DNA of 33,587 nucleotides from an uncultured Prevotellaceae bacterium (GTDB lineage Bacteria; Bacteroidota; Bacteroidia; Bacteroidales; Bacteroidaceae): the NCBI GenBank assembly GCA_946405695.1, contig CAMJIA010000012.1, forward strand, positions 1 to 33,587. The letters are read 5' to 3'. Under the pieces are notes generated by a model that had not been told where the DNA came from, ran no database searches, and saw only the letters and a program-made list of their open reading frames with translations. Both the position numbers and the translations under genes were made by a program. Position 1 is the first letter of the stretch, and each line of letters opens with the position of its first letter. Below are positions 24,460 through 32,401 of this stretch, piece after piece.

Positions 24460-24485
24460 CATTCAGATTCACTAACCAAACGGAT

Positions 24486-26858
24486 ATGATAATAGGCGCC
24501 CCATCTTTAGATGACCTCCTGCTGAGTGAGGAAGATATCAAGCTTAGATATATCACGCCAGCGATAACCTGCAAAGGCTGGTCGTTGACAGATATCTCCA
24601 TGGAGGCTCAGGTGAAGCTTACGGATGGCAAGATCAACCTGCGTGGTAACCTTGTGGCTCGTGGCAAAGCGAAGTTTGCCGACTACATGCTCTACTACAA
24701 TCGTGCCACTCCTATTGCCATTGTCGAAGCCAAGGATGCAAACCACTCCGTGAGTCATGGTATGCAGCAAGCCAAGGAGTATGCTGAGATGATGGATATT
24801 CCCTTTGCCTATAGTTCCAATGGCTTTGGATTCCAGGAATACGACTTTCTGACAGGCACGGAGCGCACCATTCCGATGGATGCTTTCCCCACCAAAGATG
24901 AGCTGTATGCCCGTTTCCTGCACGAGAGCAACGATGGTGCAGGCATTACCGCCAAGGAACTGTCAGTCATCAACCAACCCTATTGCACAGGTCAGGACAT
25001 CTTCCCACCGCGCTATTACCAGCGCAATGCCGTGAACCGCACTGTCAATGCTGTGGCAAGGGGGCAGAAGCGTATGCTACTGGTGATGGCTACTGGTACG
25101 GGCAAGACCTATACTGCCTTCCAGATTGTCTATCGTCTCTTGAAAACCGGACTGGTGAAGAAGGTACTCTACCTGGCTGACCGCAACGTGCTGGTTGACC
25201 AGTCTATCGAGCAGGACTTCAAGCCCCTGACCAACACCATCCACAAGGTCAGCTATCAGAAAGACAAGATACAGCCCGATACCGCCCACGAGGTGTACTT
25301 CGCCCTCTACCAACAGCTCATCGGACAAGAAGGTGCCCAGAATTACAAGGAGCTTTTCAAACCCGAATTCTTCGACCTCGTCATCGTCGACGAGTGCCAT
25401 CGCGGTAGTGCTAAGGACGACAGCAACTGGCGCGAGATACTGGAGTACTTCAAGGATGCCATTCAGCTGGGTATGACTGCCACACCCAAGGAGACCCGCT
25501 ACCAGTCGAACATCACCTATTTTGGCGAGCCCCTCTATAAATACAGTCTGAAGGAAGGCATCGAGGACGGTTTCCTGGCACCCTACAAGGTAATCAATAT
25601 CACCACGAATATCGGTGACGAGTGGCGCCCCTTGAAAGGTCAGCGCGACATCAACGGCCATCTGATAGAAGACCGCATCTATAACAATACCGACTACGAC
25701 TACAACATCATATTGGAAGACCGCATCCGCGAGGTGGCCCATGAGATTACCAACTACCTGATGTGTACCGACCCCATGGCGAAGACCATCGTGTTCTGTG
25801 CCGACGAGGACCATGCCGAGCGCATGCGTATAGCTCTGACCAACGAGAACGCAGAGATGTGTCGCAAGTACCCTGACTACGTGGTACGCATCACGGGTAG
25901 CGACGCCTACGGACAGTCCAAACTCGACTACTTCATCTCTGTGGCTTCCAAGACACCTGTCATTGCCACCACCAGCAAACTGCTCTCCACGGGTGTGGAC
26001 TGCAAGATGGTGAAGCTCATCGTCCTCGACCAGCGCATCAACTCCATGACCGAGTTCAAGCAGATAGTAGGTCGTGGCACGCGCATCCGTGAAAAGGACG
26101 GCAAGACCCACTTCACCATTATGGATTTCCGCAATATCACCCGTCTCTTTGCCGACCCCGACTGGGACGGCCCCATCGAGGTTGACAAGGGATATCTGCC
26201 CGACAGGCCCAAGCCCGACAAACCCTTTGTGGATGTCGATTTTCCTAATGGTGAAGGTGGCGGTGGTGGCTTCGCCCACGACGACATCCCCATTGTTGAC
26301 AAAGATGGCTGTACTGTTGAGATTATCCGCAAGACCGTTTCTGTCTATGACTCCAATGGTCAACTGCTCCGCACGGAGAGCATCACCGACTACACGAAGA
26401 AGACCGTCCTGGACACCTACGCCAGTCTGGACAACTTCATCTTGCGTTGGAACGAGGCTGAGCACAAGACCCAGATTACGGAGCTGTTGCGCGACTTTGG
26501 CATCGACCTGCAGGCGCTGAAGGAAGACCAGGGAATGACTGATGTCGACGACTTCGACTTCATCTGTTACGTGGCCTATGGTCAGAAGCCCCTGACGCGT
26601 CGTGAGCGTGCAGAGAACGTGAAGAAGCGCGACATCTTCCACAAGTACGGTCCCGAAGCCCAGAAGGTGCTCGACGCCCTGTTGGACAAGTATATGAACG
26701 AAGGCATCAGTCAGTTGGAGAATCGTCGTGTGCTCTCGCTCGACCCCTTCCGTCAGATGGGTTCTCCTGCCAGCATTGCCAAGTTGTTTGGTGGCAACCA
26801 GCAGTACTTCGATGCCGTGAAAGAATTAGAAAAGAACATTTATATTGACATAGCATAA
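24486..26858 (+). CDS. hsdR: Type I restriction enzyme, R (endonuclease/translocase) subunit
   Basis: HsdR, 790 residues, translocates and cuts unmodified DNA when bound to HsdM/HsdS. The N-terminal nuclease motif is Asp66 with E81-A-K83 (PIAIVEAK). The SF2 motor has Walker A MATGTGKT (201-208), DECH (302-305), TATP (331-334) and the motif VI region VGRGTRIRE. A Gly-rich stretch (GEGGGGGF) separates the motor from a C-terminal helical domain of the EcoEI type. At 790 residues it is a compact HsdR, as in type IB-like systems. Codon use looks like the surrounding chromosome. The hsdM ATG follows its stop after 3 bases. Confidence 0.95.
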   Translation: MIIGAPSLDDLLLSEEDIKLRYITPAITCKGWSLTDISMEAQVKLTDGKINLRGNLVARGKAKFADYMLYYNRATPIAIVEAKDANHSVSHGMQQAKEYAEMMDIPFAYSSNGFGFQEYDFLTGTERTIPMDAFPTKDELYARFLHESNDGAGITAKELSVINQPYCTGQDIFPPRYYQRNAVNRTVNAVARGQKRMLLVMATGTGKTYTAFQIVYRLLKTGLVKKVLYLADRNVLVDQSIEQDFKPLTNTIHKVSYQKDKIQPDTAHEVYFALYQQLIGQEGAQNYKELFKPEFFDLVIVDECHRGSAKDDSNWREILEYFKDAIQLGMTATPKETRYQSNITYFGEPLYKYSLKEGIEDGFLAPYKVINITTNIGDEWRPLKGQRDINGHLIEDRIYNNTDYDYNIILEDRIREVAHEITNYLMCTDPMAKTIVFCADEDHAERMRIALTNENAEMCRKYPDYVVRITGSDAYGQSKLDYFISVASKTPVIATTSKLLSTGVDCKMVKLIVLDQRINSMTEFKQIVGRGTRIREKDGKTHFTIMDFRNITRLFADPDWDGPIEVDKGYLPDRPKPDKPFVDVDFPNGEGGGGGFAHDDIPIVDKDGCTVEIIRKTVSVYDSNGQLLRTESITDYTKKTVLDTYASLDNFILRWNEAEHKTQITELLRDFGIDLQALKEDQGMTDVDDFDFICYVAYGQKPLTRRERAENVKKRDIFHKYGPEAQKVLDALLDKYMNEGISQLENRRVLSLDPFRQMGSPASIAKLFGGNQQYFDAVKELEKNIYIDIA

Positions 26859-26861
26859 AAA

Positions 26862-28361
26862 ATGGCTTTAACCAATTTTGTAAAGAATATCCGCAACATC
26901 ATGCGCAACGATGCAGGTATCAATGGCGATGCCCAGCGAATAGAACAGATAGCATGGATGTTGTTCCTGAAAGTATACGACGAGAAAGAAAACGACTGGG
27001 AGTTCAACGAAGATAACTACACATCATTTATCCCTGAGAACTGTCGCTGGCGCAACTGGGCCAAGGACGACGGTACGGGCGAGGCGATGACTGCCGACAA
27101 GTTGCTCGACTTTGTGAACAACACCCTGTTCCCCACTCTGAAGGAGCTGGAGGTAACCCCTGAGACGCCTATGCGTAGTGCTATTGTGCGTGCTACGTTC
27201 CAGGATGCCAATCAGTATATGAAGGATGGTGTCTTGTTGCGTCAGGTCATCAATGTCATCGATGGCTTAGACCTGAGCAGTTATGAGGAGAGTCATGCCT
27301 TTGGCGAGATTTACGAAACCATTCTGAAGGAGATGCAGAGTGCAGGAAGTGCAGGTGAGTTCTATACCCCTCGTGCTTTGACTGATTTCATGGCAGATAT
27401 CATCAATCCCAAGGTGGGTGAACGTGTGGCCGACTTTGCATGTGGCACGGGTGGCTTCCTGACCTCATGGTTGAAGGCCCTCGACAAGAAGGTGCAAACT
27501 GCCGAGGATCGTGAGCAGTATGCCCAATCCATCTATGGCATCGAGAAGAAGCAGTTTCCCTATATGCTCTGCGTCACCAACATGCTGTTGCATGACATCG
27601 ATTCGCCCAAGGTCTATCATGGCAACTCGCTCACCAAGGACGTGCTGAACTATACTGACGATGATAAGTTTGATGTCATCCTGATGAATCCCCCTTATGG
27701 TGGCAACGAGAAGAACGACGTGAAGCGCCACTTCCCCTCAGACCTTGCCTCCAGCGAGACTGCCGACCTGTTCATGGTGGTCATCGAGCATCGTCTGAAG
27801 CAGAACGGACGTGCTGCCGTCATCCTGCCCGATGGTTTTCTGTTTGGTGCTGACAATGCTAAGCTGGCCATCAAGGAAAAGCTGTTGCGTGAGTTCAACC
27901 TCCACACCATTATCCGTCTGCCAGGCAGCATCTTTGCCCCATATACCTCTATCGCAACCAACATCCTCTTCTTCGACAACGTGAAGGCAGAGGGTGCCAA
28001 GGAAGGTTTCTGCACCAAGAACACCTGGTTCTATCGTATGGACATGCCCGAAGGTTACAAGCACTTCTCGAAGACCAAGCCCATGCTCGTAGACCATTGC
28101 AAACCCATGACGGAATGGTGGAACCATCGTGAAGAAATCGTAGATGTCGAGACAGGCGACGAGAAGTCGCGTTATTTCTCAGCCCAAGAGTTGCTTGACC
28201 TTGGCCTGAACTTCGACCAGTGCAAGTTCCCCAAAGAAGAGGAAGAAGTGCTTCGCCCCGAAGAACTCCTAAAGCAGTATCACGAGAAGCGCACCGCCCT
28301 CGATGCCAAGATCGACCAGACACTATCAGAGATACAGAAAATGTTGGGGGTAGAAATTTAG
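26862..28361 (+). CDS. hsdM: Type I restriction-modification system, M (N6-adenine methyltransferase) subunit
   Basis: HsdM, 499 residues, has a helical N-terminal HsdM_N domain (IAWMLFLKVYDEKE), the pre-catalytic GEFYTPRAL block, SAM-binding motif I DFACGTGGFL (191-200) and catalytic NPPY (276-279), the hallmarks of N6-adenine methyltransferases of type I systems. A C-terminal coiled stretch (EELLKQYHEKRTALDAKIDQ) probably contacts HsdS. It would methylate the target site as M2S and join HsdR for restriction. The gene is intact and host-like in composition; after it come a 28-bp palindrome and an AT-richer nuclease gene, so hsdM and hsdS are separated by about 1.1 kb. Confidence 0.95.
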   Translation: MALTNFVKNIRNIMRNDAGINGDAQRIEQIAWMLFLKVYDEKENDWEFNEDNYTSFIPENCRWRNWAKDDGTGEAMTADKLLDFVNNTLFPTLKELEVTPETPMRSAIVRATFQDANQYMKDGVLLRQVINVIDGLDLSSYEESHAFGEIYETILKEMQSAGSAGEFYTPRALTDFMADIINPKVGERVADFACGTGGFLTSWLKALDKKVQTAEDREQYAQSIYGIEKKQFPYMLCVTNMLLHDIDSPKVYHGNSLTKDVLNYTDDDKFDVILMNPPYGGNEKNDVKRHFPSDLASSETADLFMVVIEHRLKQNGRAAVILPDGFLFGADNAKLAIKEKLLREFNLHTIIRLPGSIFAPYTSIATNILFFDNVKAEGAKEGFCTKNTWFYRMDMPEGYKHFSKTKPMLVDHCKPMTEWWNHREEIVDVETGDEKSRYFSAQELLDLGLNFDQCKFPKEEEEVLRPEELLKQYHEKRTALDAKIDQTLSEIQKMLGVEI

Positions 28362-28377
28362 TAATTATAATAGAGAA

Positions 28378-28405
28378 ACATTTTGCAGGCATGCCTGCAA
28401 AATGT
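28378..28405. repeat. Perfect 28-bp palindrome between hsdM and the nuclease gene
   Basis: The half-site ACATTTTGCAGGCA is followed directly by its exact reverse complement, so the central bases read GGCATGCC. No T-run follows, so it is not an ordinary terminator. It marks the composition change between hsdM and the AT-richer nuclease gene. Confidence 0.85.
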
Positions 28406-28424
28406 CCTAAGCATAAATAAGAAT

Positions 28425-29459
28425 ATGGAAAAACAAGAAATAGTTACCTCATCGTTAGCCAATTTGGTTTCAGATATTAAGGAAATTATCAATAAAGGAC
28501 GACGTGAAGCATATTCCGAAGTCAATGCAGTGATGATTTCTACGTATTGGAAAATTGGCCGACGTATTGTTACAGAAGAACAAAATGGTCAAAAGCGAGC
28601 TGAATATGGCAAAGGGCTTATTGATGCTTTAGCTCGTGAATTGACACACGATATGGGGGAAGGCTATTCTCCAAGATACCTTCGCGCATTCCGCAAGTTC
28701 TATACATTATTCCCCGATGAGGAAAATTGGAAATCGCGATTTCCGAATCTAACATGGACACATATCTTCCAGACGCTCAGAGTTGACGATGACGTAGCTA
28801 TTAGATGGTATCTCACTACAGCATCACAGGAGACGTGGAGTACAAGAGCCCTTGATCGTAATATTTCAACTCAATATTATGAACGCCATTATGTTCAACC
28901 TTCCCTGCCTTTGCCAAACAGCGAGAAAGCTGACAAGCTGGAACTTCTAAAAAGTCCTATTGTTGCAGAGTTCTTGGGATTTTCAAAAGATGTAACTTAT
29001 TCGGAATCAGAGTTAGAAACGGCTATACTCAATCATTTGCATGATTTCCTGTTAGAAATGGGACGTGGTTTTGCGTTCATGGGACGTCAGCAGCTGATTA
29101 GAACAGATACTCAAGACTATTTTATTGACCTCGTTTTCTATAATGTACTCCTGAAATGCTATGTTCTTGTAGATCTAAAGGTTGGGAAAATAACTCATCA
29201 GGATGTGGGACAGATGGATATGTATGTACGCATGTACGATGAACTGAAACGGACAGAGAGCGATAATCCTACTATAGGCATTGTGCTTTGTTCTGAGACT
29301 AGCAAGGATATTGCTCGTTATTCTATTTTGAAAGGTAACGAACAAATCTTTGCGACCAAATACAAGCTCTATCTGCCTACACAGGAGGAATTGCGTCGCG
29401 AGATTGAGCAGCAGAAACAATTCTTCTTGATGCAGCAAGATAATAAAGGTAAAAAGTAA
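28425..29459 (+). CDS. YhcG-type PD-(D/E)XK nuclease (DUF1016 family)
   Basis: The protein is 344 residues from the ATG at 28425 (MEKQEIVTSS); an upstream in-frame extension would be encoded by the palindrome and is rejected. The N-terminal DUF1016 helical domain contains ARREAYSEVNAVMISTYWKIGRRI-like sequence (start near residue 24) and GKGLIDALARELT. The C-terminal PD-(D/E)XK nuclease domain shows FIDLVFYN and VLVDLKVGK with the catalytic Asp and D-x-K, then GQMDMYV. Such genes occur repeatedly inside type I restriction loci; the exact role is not established to my knowledge. AT-rich codon use differs from hsdR and hsdM, suggesting independent acquisition. It starts 63 bases after hsdM and ends 4 bases before hsdS. 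Confidence 0.9.
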   Translation: MEKQEIVTSSLANLVSDIKEIINKGRREAYSEVNAVMISTYWKIGRRIVTEEQNGQKRAEYGKGLIDALARELTHDMGEGYSPRYLRAFRKFYTLFPDEENWKSRFPNLTWTHIFQTLRVDDDVAIRWYLTTASQETWSTRALDRNISTQYYERHYVQPSLPLPNSEKADKLELLKSPIVAEFLGFSKDVTYSESELETAILNHLHDFLLEMGRGFAFMGRQQLIRTDTQDYFIDLVFYNVLLKCYVLVDLKVGKITHQDVGQMDMYVRMYDELKRTESDNPTIGIVLCSETSKDIARYSILKGNEQIFATKYKLYLPTQEELRREIEQQKQFFLMQQDNKGKK

Positions 29460-29463
29460 GCCC

Positions 29464-30861
29464 ATGAACGCACAACAACTGAAGAACGCTATACTGCAAG
29501 AAGCCATCGAAGGCCGCTTGGTACCTCAGGATCCCAACGACGAGCCCGCATCAGCCCTCCTTGAGCGTATCCTCAAAGAGAAAGAAGAGCTGGTAAAGGC
29601 CGGCAAACTCAAGAAGAAAGACCTCGAAGTGAAACCCATCTCCGAGGATGAAATACCTTTTGAGATTCCTGAGAGTTGGGAGTGGGTAAGATTCTTTTCT
29701 GTATATAACTTAGAAACAAACTTGGTGTCTCCTCAACAATATTTATCCTATAATCATGTTGCTCCTGACAATATTGAAAAGGGAACAGGACGATTATTAC
29801 ATTGTAATACAGTTAAGGAAGATAAAGTAAAAAGTAATAATCATCTCTTCTATGAAGGGCAAATAGTTTATTCTAAAATTCGTCCATTATTACGAAAAGC
29901 AATAATTGCTCCATTTGATGGACTATGTAGTGCGGACATGTATCCTTTGTCAACGGAAATGTATTCTAAATATGCTCTTCTATATTTATTATCTGACACT
30001 TTCAACAAGCAGGTATCAGCAATATGTTCTAGTAGGGTAAAAATGCCAAAAATTAATCAGAATGAATTATCCACGATTTTAGTTCCATTACCTCCTCTCG
30101 CAGAGCAACAACGCATAGTGGCAAAGATAGAAGAACTTCTGCCAAAGGTAGAGGAATACGGCAAGGCGCAGGATGCACTAAAAAAACTGAATGCTGAACT
30201 ACCAGAGCGTTTAAAGAAAAGCATTCTGCAAGAAGCCATTGAAGGTCGCCTTGTTCCGCAAGACCTTAACGATGAGCCTGCAAGCGTATTGCTGAATCGC
30301 ATTCGTGAGGAAAAGAAACAACTCGTCAAGGAAGGCAAACTCAAAAAGAAAGACCTCGAAGAAACACCCATCTCTGAGGATGAAAAGCCTTTCGACATTC
30401 CTGATAGTTGGGAGTGGGTGAGATTGAACGTTTTATTGCAAATTTTTACAGGGAAAAAAGATGCCAATTTCGGAGATGAGAAAGGTGAATATGATTTTTT
30501 TACATGTTCAAACACTCCTCTAAAAAGTAATTCATACTCATATGATGGCGAATATTTGATTATGCCAGGGAATGGTGCCAATATAGGTAATGTTATTCAC
30601 TACACTGGTAAATTTGAGGCTTATCAAAGAACATATTTACTACAGTCATATTGTACTATAAATTTAGATTATTTAAAGTATCATTTATCATGTAATTGGA
30701 AGGAATATAATCAAGATAAATTGTATGGTTCTGCAATTCCATATATTAAGTTAGGAAACTTAACATCCTATATGGTGGCTCTCCCCCCTCTTGCTGAGCA
30801 GAAACGCATAGTGGCGAAGATAGAAGAAGTGTTCAAAGAAATAGATAAGTTGGAAAAATAG
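29464..30861 (+). CDS. hsdS: Type I restriction-modification system, S (specificity) subunit
   Basis: HsdS, 465 residues, chooses the DNA target for both methylation and restriction. It has two tandem halves, each a conserved block (LKNAILQEAIEGRLVPQDPN at about 6-25 and its near copy KSILQEAIEGRLVPQDLN at about 255), a variable target-recognition domain, and a closing block (PPLAEQQRIVAKIEELLPKV and PPLAEQKRIVAKIEEVFKEI). The conserved parts use host-like codons, while both recognition domains (about 29690-30090 and 30420-30780) are strongly AT-rich, as expected for swapped modules. The second half ends after the closing block without another long helix. abiH follows after 3 bases. Confidence 0.94.
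   Translation: MNAQQLKNAILQEAIEGRLVPQDPNDEPASALLERILKEKEELVKAGKLKKKDLEVKPISEDEIPFEIPESWEWVRFFSVYNLETNLVSPQQYLSYNHVAPDNIEKGTGRLLHCNTVKEDKVKSNNHLFYEGQIVYSKIRPLLRKAIIAPFDGLCSADMYPLSTEMYSKYALLYLLSDTFNKQVSAICSSRVKMPKINQNELSTILVPLPPLAEQQRIVAKIEELLPKVEEYGKAQDALKKLNAELPERLKKSILQEAIEGRLVPQDLNDEPASVLLNRIREEKKQLVKEGKLKKKDLEETPISEDEKPFDIPDSWEWVRLNVLLQIFTGKKDANFGDEKGEYDFFTCSNTPLKSNSYSYDGEYLIMPGNGANIGNVIHYTGKFEAYQRTYLLQSYCTINLDYLKYHLSCNWKEYNQDKLYGSAIPYIKLGNLTSYMVALPPLAEQKRIVAKIEEVFKEIDKLEK
30112..30135. repeat. Direct repeat in hsdS (copy 1; copy 2 at 30805-30828)
   Basis: CGCATAGTGGCAAAGATAG and the following 5 bases recur at 30805-30828 with one mismatch. The two copies end the two recognition domains, so recombination between them would delete or swap the second domain. 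The longer blocks at about 29490-29690 and 30225-30420 are also diverged copies of each other. Confidence 0.75.
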
Positions 30862-30864
30862 TAT

Positions 30865-31818
30865 ATGGCTGAGATTGCTCTTATCATAGGTAATGGGTTC
30901 GACATTGATATGGGAATCCCATCTAAGTATTCGGACTTCATCAGAAGTAAAGAGTGGCAAGGTGTTGTGAAAAGGGTTGAGGGCTTTCTTACTGATAGCA
31001 GTTATAGTAATCATTCTTTGATAGCTCAATTACAATTGGCTTCACTGGATTCCATGTGGTTTGATATTGAACAGGAAGTATCCATATTTATTAAATCACA
31101 CCCAACTAATTCTCAACAGGAAATTGGGGAAATAAAATGGGAGTTCGACTTGATAAAAGAGGGATTGGCAAATTACCTAAAGCGTATTACTTCTAATTTT
31201 ACAGCTGATAATAGTAAGCTAAGCACTGCTTTGCATTATCGTATGAGGGAGTGCCCATTAACTGTAACTGAGATTTACTTCAACTACACATATCCAAAAC
31301 TATATATCAAGTTGCCAATACAACGAGAAATATTTAATGGTGCTCAACATTGGGTAACCTTTGTTCATGGAAGCCTGAAAGACAATGACATTGTGCTGGG
31401 CTGTGATTTGCAAGAGGGCGAACAGGTGAATAGACAACTGTCATTCATGTATAAATACAACCAGCTCAAGAAAGCAAACCATATTGCAAGGCATATTCTT
31501 GAAGCGAAAGAAATCATCTTCTTTGGCCACTCTATCAACGAAATGGACTTCTGCTATTTCCGCGAGTTCTTCAAAATAGCCAGTGCTGCTCCTAATCCCA
31601 TCAGACATCTAACGATTATCACTTACGACGAGAACTCTGAACGTGATATCAAGGATAATATCCGAAATCAAGGAATCTCAGTATCTGACCTGTACAGCAA
31701 TCTCTGGACTTTCGATTTCATTCATACAAAGAAAGTCTATGAAAAAGATGAATCGGAAGTGCAGAAATGGAACGAAATGATGAACAGATTGTTGGCTAAG
31801 GACAGACACGGAATATAA
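30865..31818 (+). CDS. AbiH-family abortive infection protein
   Basis: This 317-residue protein carries the AbiH family landmarks: IIGNGFDID at the N-terminus (NGFD 10-13), FNYT (139-142), VHG (167-169) and GHSINEMDFCYF (GHS 221-223, Asp228). The motif series resembles a Rossmann-like nucleotide-binding fold related to SIR2-type proteins. AbiH was first described as a phage abortive-infection protein; its biochemical activity is not known to me. It is the last gene of the restriction operon, 3 bases after hsdS, so it is almost certainly co-transcribed. Composition is AT-rich like the nuclease gene. This arrangement could provide a backup that kills or stalls the cell if restriction fails. Confidence 0.9.
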   Translation: MAEIALIIGNGFDIDMGIPSKYSDFIRSKEWQGVVKRVEGFLTDSSYSNHSLIAQLQLASLDSMWFDIEQEVSIFIKSHPTNSQQEIGEIKWEFDLIKEGLANYLKRITSNFTADNSKLSTALHYRMRECPLTVTEIYFNYTYPKLYIKLPIQREIFNGAQHWVTFVHGSLKDNDIVLGCDLQEGEQVNRQLSFMYKYNQLKKANHIARHILEAKEIIFFGHSINEMDFCYFREFFKIASAAPNPIRHLTIITYDENSERDIKDNIRNQGISVSDLYSNLWTFDFIHTKKVYEKDESEVQKWNEMMNRLLAKDRHGI

Positions 31819-31843
31819 TCAGAAAAATTGAGGCGGTTCTGCC

Positions 31844-31872
31844 TGATCCGCTGATAGTAAACAAGCGGATCA
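31844..31872. repeat. Inverted repeat downstream of abiH
   Basis: TGATCCGCT (31844-31852) and AGCGGATCA (31864-31872) form a 9-bp perfect stem around 11 bases. Two short hairpins (GGGAC-T-GTCCC and GCGA-TT-CGC) follow at once. There is no immediate T-run, so a terminator is uncertain; T-rich DNA with a GTCA/TGAC hairpin follows at about 31923-31946 and may complete termination. Confidence 0.5.
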
Positions 31873-31943
31873 TGGGACTGTCCCGCGATTCGCTTGAACA
31901 ACAAAAATTTTTCTGTACATTTGTCATTTTTTTGACGATTTTT

Positions 31944-31974
31944 TTGGAAGTTCCATAGATATTATTTATATTTG
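31944..31974 (+). promoter_or_regulatory. Strong promoter downstream of the defence operon
   Basis: TTGG at 31944-31947, 19 bases, then TATATTTG at 31967-31974 form an ideal Bacteroidota promoter. The next clear gene starts 428 bases later, so the transcript would begin with a long leader containing a degraded small gene or an RNA. Confidence 0.8.
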
Positions 31975-31981
31975 CAGTCGA

Positions 31982-32380
31982 CTAAGCCAGCTAATAGTGG
32001 CAGGGCGGGTCAAAAACATTGATGGAATCCTAAGGCTGACGATGTCATTTGTAGGGCAGGCCAAGGAGAAAGGCGCTTACGGACGTTATCATTCTGTGTT
32101 CTTCAAACTTCGCAACTTTGAAACAATTTCACAGGAGGTAATTGCAACGGAACGCCTGCGTCTCATTCTTTCTTTATTCCTACAAACCTAAAACGAAATA
32201 CTATCTACAGGAGGCCCAACATTTTAATACACAAGCAGAAAAGTTTGATCGTGATGCCAGATATCACAAAAAATGCAAGGCTATATCCGCAAAGCAGATT
32301 ACAATTCTCGCAACAAGAAATATGATAAGTCCAAAACGTATAGCAAGTTGGCTAATGAAGCAATGAAAAAGAATAATTAA
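31982..32380 (+). pseudogene. Probable frameshifted small gene behind a good promoter
   Basis: No single long frame spans this stretch, yet parts look coding. One frame (from about 31982) reads GQAKEKGAYGRYHSVFF and stops at 32191; another (32142-32366) contains YYLQEAQHFNTQAEKFDRD. At an A6 run near 32266-32273, adding one A would join that frame to the last, ending KADYNSRNKKYDKSKTYSK and stopping at 32380. The joined product is hydrophilic and Lys/Tyr-rich with a helical look. It may be a decayed gene, a phase-variable gene or a sequencing slip. No family is recognised. Confidence 0.4.
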
Positions 32381-32401
32381 TACTATCTAATTTTGAATAA
32401 T

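Larger units (their letters stand above)
24216..24485. other. Intergenic region with the hsdR control sequences
   Basis: These 270 bases separate the nrf block from the defence operon. No gene is seen. The first half is AT-rich with a weak 7-bp hairpin (AATAATG / CATTATT at about 24243-24271). The second half has the direct repeat TTTCACTATCTTT at 24362-24374 and 24446-24458, an imperfect hairpin of CTATCTTTCACC with GGTGAAGATAG near 24368-24392, and the palindrome and promoter listed separately. Confidence 0.6.

Noticed and set aside
25077..26642. Open frame of 521 codons on the minus strand
   Set aside because: It is antisense to hsdR, which has all expected helicase motifs; the antisense product is a codon-bias artefact.
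28378..28405. Terminator after hsdM
   Set aside because: The palindrome has no T-run after either arm and the following gene begins 20 bases later in the same direction.
31844..31872. Attachment site or insertion-sequence end after abiH
   Set aside because: No integrase, transposase or second matching copy is visible in the window, so only the inverted repeat itself is reported.
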